Below the pieces are notes generated by a model. That model did no database searches and had not been told where the DNA came from. It saw nothing but the letters and a program-made list of their open reading frames with translations. DNA of 64,000 nt, from positions 36,079,608 through 36,143,607 of the forward strand of contig OX442314.1 of assembly GCA_949358305.1 (NCBI GenBank), given 5' to 3'. Positions 47,184 through 56,802 of this stretch are shown here, piece after piece. A program made the position numbers and the translations under genes. Each line of letters starts with the position of its first letter. Position 1 is the first letter of the stretch. Origin of the DNA: Strigamia acuminata. Taxonomy: Eukaryota; Arthropoda; Chilopoda; Geophilomorpha; Linotaeniidae.

Positions 47184-49043
47184 ATGTTCCACATTCGAGT
47201 TCTATCGTTCGCAACCACAGCTGGACTGGCCGGCTGTTTGTTCGGGGCCTTTGCAGACACGTGTCGGCAACGATTCCTCAAAGTTAACGCGCAACCCCAT
47301 CCTCAGGATGCTGAGGCAATTCTCTGGGGTGCCAACAACGCTGGGGCCCAACAAGGAGCAGCAGGAGGGGCCCACCACGGGGCCCACCACGGGGCCCACC
47401 ACGGGGCAGCTGGAGGGGCCCACCACGGGGCCCACCATCCACAAGGGGCCGTAGGAGGGATCCCAGCCGGGGTACACGCGCAGGGTGGCCAGGGACCTCT
47501 GCATTGGCTTCCTTTCGAGATGGGTGGACCGGTGTTTCCGCATCCGGAAGTGCCTATTCGAAGTATATTGGAATATAAGGATTTTCTTCTGTGTTACGAC
47601 AACCAGACGCGGACACCGAGTTGGACTTTGGAGATCGTGACGAAGGAGAATGTTGCCGAGTTGTACGTGACGGAAAGACCGAATAGAACGGAGTGTAGGA
47701 TTCCGCGCGAGTTTCAAACGGCTGCGGGAGATTACACGTCGAATCCGGCGGTTGCTGGGTGTTTCCGTCAGTTGCTGTTGGCTTCGGATGAGTTCCACCA
47801 TGAGGATCGGAATGATCCTCATGTGTTGTCCAATGTCGCAGCTTTTGTAATTTATTTATTTATTTATTTAGTTTTGATTTAGAAGTTTTGCGGGTAGGTT
47901 CGGCGTTTTTAGACTAGGAAATTGGAATTGGGTGCGGAAATGCATTTTTTTAATGCAAAGATGAGTGTTTTGGGCTTAAAACTTCCAATTTTAGATGTAA
48001 TAATGTGTCTATGCAAATTACTGCATTTTTATGTGCAAATACGCGTTTTGTAAATTAATTATGCATTTTATTTGCCACAAAAATCATTTTGAATGCAAAA
48101 AATACATTGCGAATGTAAAAAATTCATTTTGAATGCAAAAAAAATTATTTTAGATGCAAATAATGCATTTTAGATGCAAAAAATGCATTTTAGATGCAAA
48201 AAATGCATTTTAGATGCAAAAAATGCATTTTAGATGCAAAAAATGCATTTAAAATGCAAAAAATAAAATTTACGCACCAAAAAATGCATTTTTACAGCAA
48301 AAAGGCACTATGAGTGCAAGAAATACATTGTGAAAAGAAAATTGCATTTGCAAATGCAAATATATGTTTGTTTAAATGCTGAAAATTGATACTTCGCCGT
48401 GCCCTAGTTGACACGTTAGTAGCAACTCAAAATCCTCCTCTATTTTCACAGATAAGAAACGAATCTGCCTTGAACTTGATGAAAGATTTCAATAATTACG
48501 TTCGATTTCTCACGAGACATCACTGCAACATCTTCATCTTGTCCGGAACACTCTACGCGCCTCAGTAAGCAAAAGAAAAGAAAGAAACGAATTTTTGGTT
48601 ATTTTTATTTTCATTTTAGACGTAAACCCGACGGTAAATGGTACATGGACTATCAGCTAATCGGTCGAAAACAGATCGGAGTTCCGACGCACTTTTTCAA
48701 AGCGCTTGTCGCCCCGAATGCCGACGGCCGAACCTTCCGTCTGGAATGCTTCAAGTTCCCGAATACCGAAGGCGCGTATCAACCCAACACCAAATTAGCG
48801 GATCTACATTGCGCGAGAAAAGACTTGCAAAAGGAAGCTGGTTTTCTCATCTTCGAGGAAGTCAGCGACCTCAAAGTCACCGAAAAGATCTTACATCCGG
48901 ATTTTCTCAAAGTAAATTTGAATTTATCCTAAAATTTACGCGTAAACGCATCAATTTGTACGTCCATTTTGCAGACGACGCAAGATCCCGCCCGTCACCG
49001 CCCATGTCCAGCACCACAGCCCTGTCCACTGGAACACAATTAG
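47184..49043 (+). CDS. Endonuclease G-like protein lacking the DRGH motif, four exons
   Basis: Exons 47184-47846, 48452-48564, 48620-48911, 48975-49043; GT..AG borders and phases join, giving 378 aa. The N-terminus has a basic/hydrophobic mitochondrial-type leader (residues 1-30). A Gly/Ala/His-rich repeat linker (GAHH units, about residues 52-90) follows, then a DNA/RNA non-specific nuclease fold like endonuclease G: YKDFLLCYDNQTRTPSW, HVLSNVA, DGKWYMDYQLIGRKQIGVPTHFFKAL and FKFPNTEG. In active family members a DRGH motif, whose His is the catalytic base, lies between the C-Y-D strand and LSNVA. Here the aligned stretch reads AVAGCFRQLLLAS, with no Asp-Arg-Gly-His, and the Asn/Glu metal-site helix is also changed. 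The gene is intact, so it looks like a pseudoenzyme paralogue rather than a pseudogene. ATTAAA follows the stop by about 25 bp. Confidence 0.88.
47900..48370. repeat. 20-bp minisatellite in intron 1 of the endonuclease G-like gene
   Basis: Core units ATGCAAAAAATGCATTTTAG at about 48155-48260 are almost identical; flanking variants extend it to both sides. A- and T-runs alternate about every 10 bp. Confidence 0.88.
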
Positions 49044-49079
49044 TTTTATAACCAAAAATTGTACAAAATTAAAGCCTGC

Positions 49080-49236
49080 GTGATAATCAACATTGCGTGT
49101 TTTTTCTTTAATTTCGGCTTTGATTCCGCTTGTTGTCGGCGCCGGTCTTGCTTTATCCTTTATCTCTTTACGTCGTACGGCGATTGTGCTCCGAAGAAAC
49201 GCGTAGCTTTGCGGCAGGCTCTGTAGAAGTGCGACG
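49080..49236 (-). pseudogene. Copia-type gag (UBN2-like) fragment
   Basis: On the minus strand an open segment reads VALLQSLPQSYAFLRSTIAVR, similar to the LL-x-SLP-x-SY motif of Ty1/copia gag (UBN2) domains. The segment starts exactly at the LTR border at 49239, suggesting the outer LTR element inserted into an older copia relic. Only one motif supports it. Confidence 0.35.
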
Positions 49237-49238
49237 GT

Positions 49239-49824
49239 TGTGGTGACCACGAGGTCATAAAAGTGTTTTTAGTATTTACAATAATTAATCGTCAGATTAT
49301 TACGAGAAAACTAGCTATACTAGTTTTACCGTTTCTGCGGAATCAACATGATGACGTCAGCCATTTTGCATAATTCCCCGAATTTATGCAAATACGTCAT
49401 TTCCGGTCATTAGGGGGTATTTAAACCCGTGTTTTGACCGGAAGCGCGACTTACAGATATATCACAGCAACAGTAGCATCACACCTCACCTTTCAGGCCG
49501 AACACCACGGATTGATAGAGGACCGATGCCAGTTGCCCAAGTCATCTGTAACACCAAGCCAAAGATATTTGTCGTAGCAAAACTACGACCGAAATATCTC
49601 ATCATCGCCGAAGCGTTTTGCGAACACGTGTTTCGCCAGGACGCCATTAACCCTAGACAACCAGAAGCCACGTGTAAGACTGCCGTGCAGCAACAATCGT
49701 ATCCGACCAACAAGGATCCGAGACCAACCTTAAGTATTATTACTATTGTATTACAAGTGTGAAATAAAAGGTTTATTAGTAAGATATTGTGTACGTTTAT
49801 TTACCGGAAACCAAGGTTACGACA
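49239..49824 (+). repeat. Outer element 5' LTR (586 bp)
   Basis: Starts TGTGGTGACC and ends GGTTACGACA. It has a TATTTAA-like TATA element near 49418 and an AATAAA polyadenylation signal near 49763, in the right order for promoter and terminator function. Confidence 0.9.
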
Positions 49825-49826
49825 CG

Positions 49827-49844
49827 TGGGGGCCTGTCCGGGAT
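49827..49844 (+). other. Outer element primer binding site
   Basis: TGGGGGCCTGTCCGGGAT, two bases after the LTR, resembles the complement of a tRNA-Pro 3' end. Confidence 0.75.
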
Positions 49845-49910
49845 AGTTTTGAACATTCAAACTATTTTAAATAAACATATCTTACGGTTTGAACTTTGCA
49901 AACCATCGAA

Positions 49911-50432
49911 ATGACGAAAAGCAACAAAAAGACCAGAAACCCTTCGACCGCAAGCGCCCGAAGAAAAGCCATGGAATCAGCCAAGGCAAGGGCCGAAGCA
50001 TTGGCTAGCCCAGCGTTAGATAAATTACCGCCGGAATCGACGAAAAGAAATACGATTGGAAAAACACCAATCGATAAAAACAACGCCGATAAATTACCGC
50101 CGGAATCGACGAAAAGAAATACGATTGGAAAAACACCAATCGATAAAAACAACGCCAATAAATTACCGCCGGAATCGACGAAAGAAAATATAGTCGGAAA
50201 AACACCGATTGGAAAAACTCCGAACCACGCCGAAAAAACGTCTGTCGGACATACACCGATTGGAAAAACTCCGAACCACGCCGCAAAAACGTCTGTCGGA
50301 CATACACCGATTGGAAAAACTTCGAACCACGCTGAAAAAACGTCTGTCGGACATACACCGATTGGAAAAACTCCGAGCCACGCCGAAAAAACGTCTGTCG
50401 GACATACACCGATTGGAAAAACTCCGAACCAC
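49911..50432 (+). CDS. Outer element gag, N-terminal part (tandem peptide repeats)
   Basis: ATG 49911 follows the primer site by 66 bp. After a basic, coiled N-terminus come three 23-residue repeats (LPPESTKRNTIGKTPIDKNNA-type) and then several 17-residue repeats (KTSVGHTPIGKTPNHAE-type). The inner element interrupts one of the latter at 50432. The frame resumes in phase at 61252 after the duplicated CCAC is discounted. The repeats are nearly identical at DNA level, showing recent expansion. Reading beyond 50432 to the apparent stop at 50504 is LTR sequence. Confidence 0.85.
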
Positions 50433-51055
50433 TGTGAGTGTTCGGACGGACGCCACGTGGTCGGGGGAGAGCCACGGAGGCGCTGGACGCAACACACACG
50501 ATAAAACAAACCACGAAATACACGGAGACACAATATAGTTTTAGTTATGGCTTTATTGGATGTCTAGGGGTATGATTGTAGTGTCCCATAGTGTATTTCC
50601 CAAGGCGGCGGTTCCTTCGAACCGTCCCTAATCAGACCGCGTGGCACGGCGGCCATCGGCCGCCATGACACACGAGGTCGGTAATCGGTTTTGGGCCACG
50701 CCGCCGAAGTTACGGTTAACGTCCGGCGGACGTGGCGCAACTGGACGCTCAGGTCCCGGCGGGCGACAACGTCGCCACGCCGATAGTTCGGGTTATCTTT
50801 GCAGCCAGTTTCGGAGGCGGTCGCGATGCGACCGTTCGCCTTGCTGGTTGATCAACAACTCTCTTGTCCCTACGGGGACCAACCACTTCCGGAAAGGCGA
50901 CTTCCGGGGCCCGATCCTGCTTGACCAAAGGCCCGCAGCTCCACCTGGTTGCGGGGAACCGCAACAGGCTGCGCGAGATACGAGAGGCGCTGGAGCTGCG
51001 CCAAGTGCATTGCCGTTGCAGTGCAGCGACCCGTGCGCAGGGGCAGCTGGTCACA
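50433..51055 (-). repeat. Inner gypsy 3' LTR (623 bp)
   Basis: TGTGAGTG...GGTCACA on the plus strand. The reverse complement has AATAAA at 50552-50557. Confidence 0.96.
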
Positions 51056-51066
51056 TTTCCCCCCCC
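51056..51066 (-). other. Inner gypsy polypurine tract
   Basis: The minus strand reads GGGGGGGGAAA directly before the 3' LTR (TGTGACC...), the usual primer for plus-strand cDNA synthesis. Confidence 0.85.
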
Positions 51067-51545
51067 TGGAAAAAGGTAAGTACGAGGGGGTACAACGCAA
51101 TCACTGAAGTGGTTGTTGAAAGTTAACACATCGCATTACTTTTCTTTTTTCAGATTATCAGATTACCATATTTCGGACGAGCCATCAGCTAGAACGAAGA
51201 TCACCGGTAGGAATGCACTTGGGAAAATCAACACTACAAAGGAACACATACACACTTACCCCCAGGATGGAAACTTGTACAATTTAAACACTATTGAAAA
51301 ATAAAAATGTAAAATAACACTTGTAATTTAAAAATATATATGAATAAAAAACACTTTTTGAACTTTAAAATCTAACATTTGTAGTTATTGAATCCATTTA
51401 ACATTTAAAAGGTAAGTATGCTAATTTTAACACTTTGGAATAATAATAAAAAAACTTGTTTTGACAATAAAAAAAAATTATTTCTGGCACTATAAAAGTC
51501 TTAATAGGCTTGGCCAAAATCTCCTTTAAAACGACGGCGAAAACT
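51067..51545 (-). other. Inner gypsy 3' untranslated stretch
   Basis: About 480 bp of AT-rich sequence between ORF3 and the polypurine tract. No open frame of note. Confidence 0.6.
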
Positions 51546-52847
51546 TCACTGCAGCGATTTCCCCGGAGTGGGTGGCGTATCGTCGTTTTTTGGCTCTTCT
51601 TCAGTTTTGTCGTCGACGAATTCTTCTGCTAGCTTCTTGCGTGACTTCTTATTCGACTTCTTTTTCACGGCGGTAGCTTTGGGCTCGGGAACGACTGGCG
51701 GTGGTGGTGGCGGCGTGTGCGACTCCTCGTTCGATGCGCCGTCAATTTGCATCGCGGTCTCGATCGTTGCTTCGGCGGTGACTACATTGTTGCCGCAAAC
51801 TGGTGGAGGATCCGCGAATCCCTGGAACACGACGTTCGTCGGGCGTTCTCCAACCATCGGCGGCATAATGACAGCCGGCGTCGCTGCTGTATTGGCACCA
51901 AACATCGTTTGTGCCGTTTGCGGTAGTTGGCAGGCCGCTGGAAAAGCGATTGCGGCCGCCGTGGCTTTGGTCGGGATCAGGTTCACAATACCTTGGATTG
52001 GTTGAGGGCCGTACTGTCCCGCCCAAGCTGTTCGTAGCTCATCGGGAGTTTTTTCCGTTTGAGCCGGGATTTTTTTAACGAGTGCGCGTGGCGCATTCGA
52101 TGTGATTGTGGCCGATGGCGCAGTCAATTGCTGATGAGCCGCTTTCTCGGCGTCTCTTTTTGCCATTCGGTCCTTATGGTCCGCGTGTTTTTTCGCTCTG
52201 TACCGAATTTTTGCTTCGGTATTCACGCTTCGTTCACTCAACGTGGGATTTTCGATCGCCACGAGCCGTCGCATTTCCAGCAATTTCTCCGAAATGTTTG
52301 GACGGGCGGTCGGTGGTTGGTGAGGAGCTTGGGCGGTCGGTGGTTGGTGAGGAGCTTGGGCGACGGTACTTTGTACGGTCGCTTTTGTCTCCTCGGCAGC
52401 CTTCTTTTTAAGCACAAATGGCTTATGTGGCGGACGAAGAACCTTCTGCGACGTCGTCGCTGCGGGTTTCTTCGTAGAGATATTAGTAGAGGCAGTCGGC
52501 GGCGGTTGAGAGCGTACGCTCTTCGTTGCCGTTTTCTGTCTTTTCTTTGGGGGTTCCGTCGGTGTGGCATTCGCCACACGCGCTTGTTCCCTGTCTGCGA
52601 TTTCCTTCTCGCGTTCTGCGCGCGATCGGACGCGCATCCAGTTAATATGTCGGTGGTGCAGCGGAATCGGCTGACCGGGCAGCGTCATGAACATGACAAA
52701 CCATTCTTCGAGTGGTTGATCCGTCAGCACGATTTCGTCTCCGCCGCAGTTCATGCACGGGATTCGCGATAGATTCCACAGTGTGATGTAGCCGAAGCCG
52801 TTGCATACTGGGCACTGGACCCATTCGTTGTTTCGGTGATTTTCCAT
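51546..52847 (-). CDS. ORF3 of the inner gypsy element, zinc-finger accessory protein
   Basis: ATG 52847, 433 aa, intact, 221 nt downstream of pol on the same strand. The N-terminus has a four-Cys zinc-binding pattern: C12-x2-C15-x-G-x-G, then C31-x2-C34-G-G, resembling the CxxCxGxG unit of DnaJ-type fingers. The following 60 residues look folded (Trp, Phe, Leu, His-rich). The rest is low-complexity: Pro/Thr/Ala-rich with a short APHQPPT repeat, Lys/Arg-rich patches and a Lys-rich then acidic C-terminus. There is no signal peptide or membrane segment, so it is not an envelope protein. It occupies the place where env lies in errantiviruses. Nucleic-acid binding is a reasonable inference; the true role is unknown. 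Confidence 0.85.
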   Translation of the reverse strand: MENHRNNEWVQCPVCNGFGYITLWNLSRIPCMNCGGDEIVLTDQPLEEWFVMFMTLPGQPIPLHHRHINWMRVRSRAEREKEIADREQARVANATPTEPPKKRQKTATKSVRSQPPPTASTNISTKKPAATTSQKVLRPPHKPFVLKKKAAEETKATVQSTVAQAPHQPPTAQAPHQPPTARPNISEKLLEMRRLVAIENPTLSERSVNTEAKIRYRAKKHADHKDRMAKRDAEKAAHQQLTAPSATITSNAPRALVKKIPAQTEKTPDELRTAWAGQYGPQPIQGIVNLIPTKATAAAIAFPAACQLPQTAQTMFGANTAATPAVIMPPMVGERPTNVVFQGFADPPPVCGNNVVTAEATIETAMQIDGASNEESHTPPPPPPVVPEPKATAVKKKSNKKSRKKLAEEFVDDKTEEEPKNDDTPPTPGKSLQ

Positions 52848-53068
52848 TGTTTTTTCAAACTTTTCGTCTCGATTTTCCAGAGAAGTTCCACACGACTGGT
52901 CAGTGGCGATCGCAGTGAATAAGTGATTTGATCAACGAATGGTGGTGTTTAAGTATGGAACCGGAAGACGTCCCGCGAACGTTTAATTGGCGTATGGACC
53001 GCAGATGTTTTGTAAACAGTCTGTGATTGGTCCAAATGGGTCTCCCGATTTGAAGTGTCACCTAGCGG

Positions 53069-56000
53069 TCAATCCCGATATCGGATCGGTAAAACGTGAT
53101 TTCTCGAAGGTCTATTTGAGTCCGAATTTGGTTTTGGTCGAGCCGTCGTGGGTTTTTGTGAATCCACTTGTGGCAACAGCAAGGGTTTTATTCTTTTTGG
53201 TTTCCCAAAAGGTTTTACTGGTGTTGGCAACTTAGTTGCGATACCAGATTCCGTTGGTCGCACTGGAGTTGGCAATATTGTTGCTGTTCCAGTGTCCACA
53301 GGTTGGTTTTCAAGAACTTCTTCATCTTCCTTATCTAAAATGGGCCATTCAGCCTTTTCTTCTGAGGGGATGAATCTCCTGAGTTTTACAATGTTGTGTG
53401 TACCCCTCGCTTGCAAAGTTATTGGTTTCGCAAGGGCATACGCATTGTTGTTAAAGACTTTAGTTATTACATAAGGTCCTTCAAAGCGATCCTCAAGGGA
53501 CGCAGCATATCGATTAGCAGCATTGGACAATGGGTGGGTCTTTAGCAGAACCAAATCTCCAATTTCGAACTTATCGTCGCTGCGGTGTTGATCGTAGTAA
53601 GTTTTCTGTTTTGCTTGGGCCAGACTCTTATTTTTAAGAGCTGCAGCAATCAGAGTACGGTGTCTAGCGACTAGCATTCTGACAGCGTCGTAGGGCCTAT
53701 TTGGGTCGAATGGGGTGTCATAAGACACATCTCGATTATCCCAAAATGGTCGTAATTCCCTGCCATACGTCAGCATTGCTGGTGTAAAACCGGTAGACAC
53801 ATTTGGGGCAGAGTGCAAAGCAAAATTTATCTGGTCAATGCATCTGTCCCAGTGATCGTGCTCAAATGTAAAAATTCGAAGCATAATCTTGATATTCCTG
53901 TTTACGCGTTCAGTCAGGTTAGTCTGGGGATGGTAAGGCGTTGCTTTAATTGGTACAACCCCTGCATCGTCACAGAGAGTCTGAAACACGTCAGAAATGA
54001 ATTGGGGGCCATTATCGCTCAACATGAAACGAGGGCACCCATGACAGCTGAAAAATCGTTTTAAAATTGGTGCAATTGCAGTCATTTTAGCGGATCTCAG
54101 CGGTGTAGCTTCCATCCAGCCGGTGGCATAATCCACCACAACTAGAATGAAGCGATTTCTGTTCGAGGTTCTAGGTAATGGACCTATTAGATCGATTCCT
54201 ATCTTCTCAAAACGACCAATTTTTGGAGAAGTTGGGACCATCAATCCCTTTGGTTTTCTCTGAATCGGTTTGCAGCGTTGGCAGCGATTGCAGCTTGCTA
54301 CATGAAGTTTTACTTCTTTTTGCATGCCAGGCCAGAAATAAACTCTTTTCAATCGCTCTAGAGTTACTTCAACTCCTCCGTGACCAGCCATCGGATGGTC
54401 GTGAATTAGTTGAAGTGCTGCGAGTTGCAGAGATGGTGGAATAAAGATTTTAAATCCAATTCCCAAATCCTCTTCCTCCACAAAGAAATCAGTTTTAAAA
54501 GGTGCATAAATAATAAGCATTCCTTTTCTAGTGAGTGTGCAGTCGTACTGCCTTTCTTCCAAGAACTTAGGAAGTTCTGGTCGAGGTTGTCCATCATCCA
54601 ATTCCAACCATTCGATTAGTTTTGAAAGATGTTTATCTGCACGCTGCTGTAATATAATGTTCTCGAAAGACATCGGGTAATCGGTCTCATTGGTGAGATA
54701 TGCCAGAGCAACAGGCTCTATAATCTCAGTTAGAGTTGCTTTCCCTTCTAATGGATTGCCATTATCAAGAGAGACTCTGGATAAGGCATCTGCGACTTGA
54801 TTGTCGGTGCCTTTCCGGTACTTGATGGTGAAATTTTCATTCTGCAATTTCATTGCCCACCTAGCCAGTCTTCCAGCTGGATTTTCCATTGTCATGAGAA
54901 ATCTCAGAGCATGATGGTCAGTCTCAACTTGGTACTCAGAATATTCAATGTATGGCTTGAACTTATCAACCGCCCAAACCACAGCTAAACATTCCAAATC
55001 GGTGGTGCTGTAGTTGTTTTCCGCGCCTTGCAGAGTTCTGCTGGCGTACGCAACTGGTCTTAAAGCACCATGGTCATCAATTTGCATGAGGACAGCTCCG
55101 AGCCCGCCGCCACTAGCATCTGTATGGATGGTGAAGTTGCGTGCGAAATCAGGCAGAGGCAGCATAATTCCTTTTGCAAGTTGATTTTTCAAATATTCGA
55201 AGGCAACATTGCATTCTTCAGACCATTCCCATTTTGTATCTTTCTTTAGAAGGGCAAAGAATGGTTTTTGAGTAATACTCAATTTTGGAATTAGAGCAGC
55301 ATAGAAACCCACCATTCCAATAAAACGCTGAAGTTGTTTTATACTGGAAGGGGTCGGATAATTTAAAATTGCTTCCACTTTGTCGTTGTTTGGGCTGTAA
55401 CTCCCATTTGACATCGTGAAACCAAGAAAATTTAGTTCTTCTGGGCAAATAAATGACTTTGACGGACTCGCTGTCAATTTATTTTTGTCTAATTTTGACA
55501 ATATGTCATCTAAATGCTGAAGGTGTTCTTCAAATGAGTCGCTAAAGATGATAATATCATCGAGGTAAGCGAGTGCCCACTTGTGTTGTGCAGTTCCAAG
55601 AACTTGATCCATCATTCTCTGAAACGCACTGGGTGCATTGCACAGTCCGAAAGGCATACGAGTAAACTGGTATGTTCCATCAGAAGTAGAAAAAGCAGTT
55701 TTCTTCTTGTCACTTGGTTTAAGTTTTATTTGGTAATAACCTTTAGTTAAATCCAAAGTAGAAAAGAACTTTTTTCCACCTAAACAGGCCAAAATCATAG
55801 AAATTGAGGGCATCTGATAGACGTCCTTAATTGTGATTTTATTTAGCCAGCGAAAGTCAATACAGAGGCGGTACCCTCCGTCTTTCTTTGCAACAATCAC
55901 GGGGGGATTTTTATAACTCCCCTCGCAAGGTTCGGCCCAACCATCTCTCAGCAATTCAGCAACCAATTCGCGATAAATCTCAGCTTTCTTGGGATTCATT

Positions 56001-56767
56001 GGTCGGTCTTTGCATCGAAATGAAGGCGCATCTCCAGTCGGAATTGGATGTTCCAACGTGGGGTGGCAGCCAGCTTTGTCACTAAACACATGTCTGTATT
56101 TTTCTACAAGAGTTAAGATTTGAGATCTCTGCCTTGGTGACAAATTGCTTTTTGCTAACAGTCTCTGGCTCAAATCAGCCGTGGAGACAGAAGGTGACTT
56201 TGATTCTGCAACCAAAGCATCCCATCGATCCATTATTGCATTTCCAAGTTCTTCAGGCGATGGTGGGTCGTCGAAGGGAAATGTGTCATGTGGAAAATCA
56301 AGAAAGAAATATTCTCGATCTGTTAGATTGAGAACAATCCTATTTTCGATAATCCAAGAGCAACCTAATAATATAAATTTGGAAGCTGATGGAAGAACAG
56401 TAAATGTCACAGGGATTTCGCCACCCCGCCACTTGAGTGACAGCGTGATTGTCCCGATTGGACGTGTTGGCCTATCGCCAGTGTATACAACTCGATTTTC
56501 TAAAAATGGAGTCATAAAGTGCAAGAGGTTTAGCTTTTTAAGCATTCCCCCGCTGATGTACCTGTGGGTTGCCCCAGAATCCATCAGAGCGGTGACCTTT
56601 AAACCGTTTAGTGTTGCCTTGATGTAAGGCAGGGGAGTAATACTCTTTCCTGTCTTCAATGCAACGTTTACATGGTCGATTTCAGGTTCTGTGGAAAAAA
56701 CCACGCGAGGATCTGGCTCTGTGGATGAAATGTCATCAAATAGAGCATCCTCCATGTCCTCTTCCAT
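53069..56767 (-). CDS. Inner gypsy Pol (protease, RT, RNase H, integrase)
   Basis: From ATG 56767 the frame codes about 1232 aa; it is open upstream past the gag stop in the -1 frame, so it is probably made by frameshifting. Domains in order: aspartic protease with DSGATH near residue 63; reverse transcriptase with the YLDD active site near residue 400; RNase H with TDASGGGLG near residue 565; integrase with the H-H-C-C zinc site near residues 795-835, and DDE residues in GIDLIG, LSDNGPQ and TERVNR; then a GPY-type C-terminal module (EGPYVITKV). The Pro-rich tail is longer than typical. No lesion seen. Confidence 0.96.
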   Translation of the reverse strand: MEEDMEDALFDDISSTEPDPRVVFSTEPEIDHVNVALKTGKSITPLPYIKATLNGLKVTALMDSGATHRYISGGMLKKLNLLHFMTPFLENRVVYTGDRPTRPIGTITLSLKWRGGEIPVTFTVLPSASKFILLGCSWIIENRIVLNLTDREYFFLDFPHDTFPFDDPPSPEELGNAIMDRWDALVAESKSPSVSTADLSQRLLAKSNLSPRQRSQILTLVEKYRHVFSDKAGCHPTLEHPIPTGDAPSFRCKDRPMNPKKAEIYRELVAELLRDGWAEPCEGSYKNPPVIVAKKDGGYRLCIDFRWLNKITIKDVYQMPSISMILACLGGKKFFSTLDLTKGYYQIKLKPSDKKKTAFSTSDGTYQFTRMPFGLCNAPSAFQRMMDQVLGTAQHKWALAYLDDIIIFSDSFEEHLQHLDDILSKLDKNKLTASPSKSFICPEELNFLGFTMSNGSYSPNNDKVEAILNYPTPSSIKQLQRFIGMVGFYAALIPKLSITQKPFFALLKKDTKWEWSEECNVAFEYLKNQLAKGIMLPLPDFARNFTIHTDASGGGLGAVLMQIDDHGALRPVAYASRTLQGAENNYSTTDLECLAVVWAVDKFKPYIEYSEYQVETDHHALRFLMTMENPAGRLARWAMKLQNENFTIKYRKGTDNQVADALSRVSLDNGNPLEGKATLTEIIEPVALAYLTNETDYPMSFENIILQQRADKHLSKLIEWLELDDGQPRPELPKFLEERQYDCTLTRKGMLIIYAPFKTDFFVEEEDLGIGFKIFIPPSLQLAALQLIHDHPMAGHGGVEVTLERLKRVYFWPGMQKEVKLHVASCNRCQRCKPIQRKPKGLMVPTSPKIGRFEKIGIDLIGPLPRTSNRNRFILVVVDYATGWMEATPLRSAKMTAIAPILKRFFSCHGCPRFMLSDNGPQFISDVFQTLCDDAGVVPIKATPYHPQTNLTERVNRNIKIMLRIFTFEHDHWDRCIDQINFALHSAPNVSTGFTPAMLTYGRELRPFWDNRDVSYDTPFDPNRPYDAVRMLVARHRTLIAAALKNKSLAQAKQKTYYDQHRSDDKFEIGDLVLLKTHPLSNAANRYAASLEDRFEGPYVITKVFNNNAYALAKPITLQARGTHNIVKLRRFIPSEEKAEWPILDKEDEEVLENQPVDTGTATILPTPVRPTESGIATKLPTPVKPFGKPKRIKPLLLPQVDSQKPTTARPKPNSDSNRPSRNHVLPIRYRD

Positions 56768-56802
56768 TGGAATCAACACTATAGTAAGAGCGCAGTCGTC
56801 AG

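Noticed and set aside
50641-51129. Open frames of 120-170 codons on both strands of the gypsy LTRs (also at 3668-4223, 38693-39377, 60833-61357)
   Set aside because: All lie in LTR sequence; they do not keep frame among diverged LTR copies and overlap on both strands.
51568-52772. Plus-strand frames of up to 237 codons opposite ORF3
   Set aside because: Shadow frames of the intact minus-strand ORF3; no motif.
51546-52847. ORF3 as an envelope gene
   Set aside because: No signal peptide, transmembrane segment or furin-type site; the N-terminus is a zinc finger.
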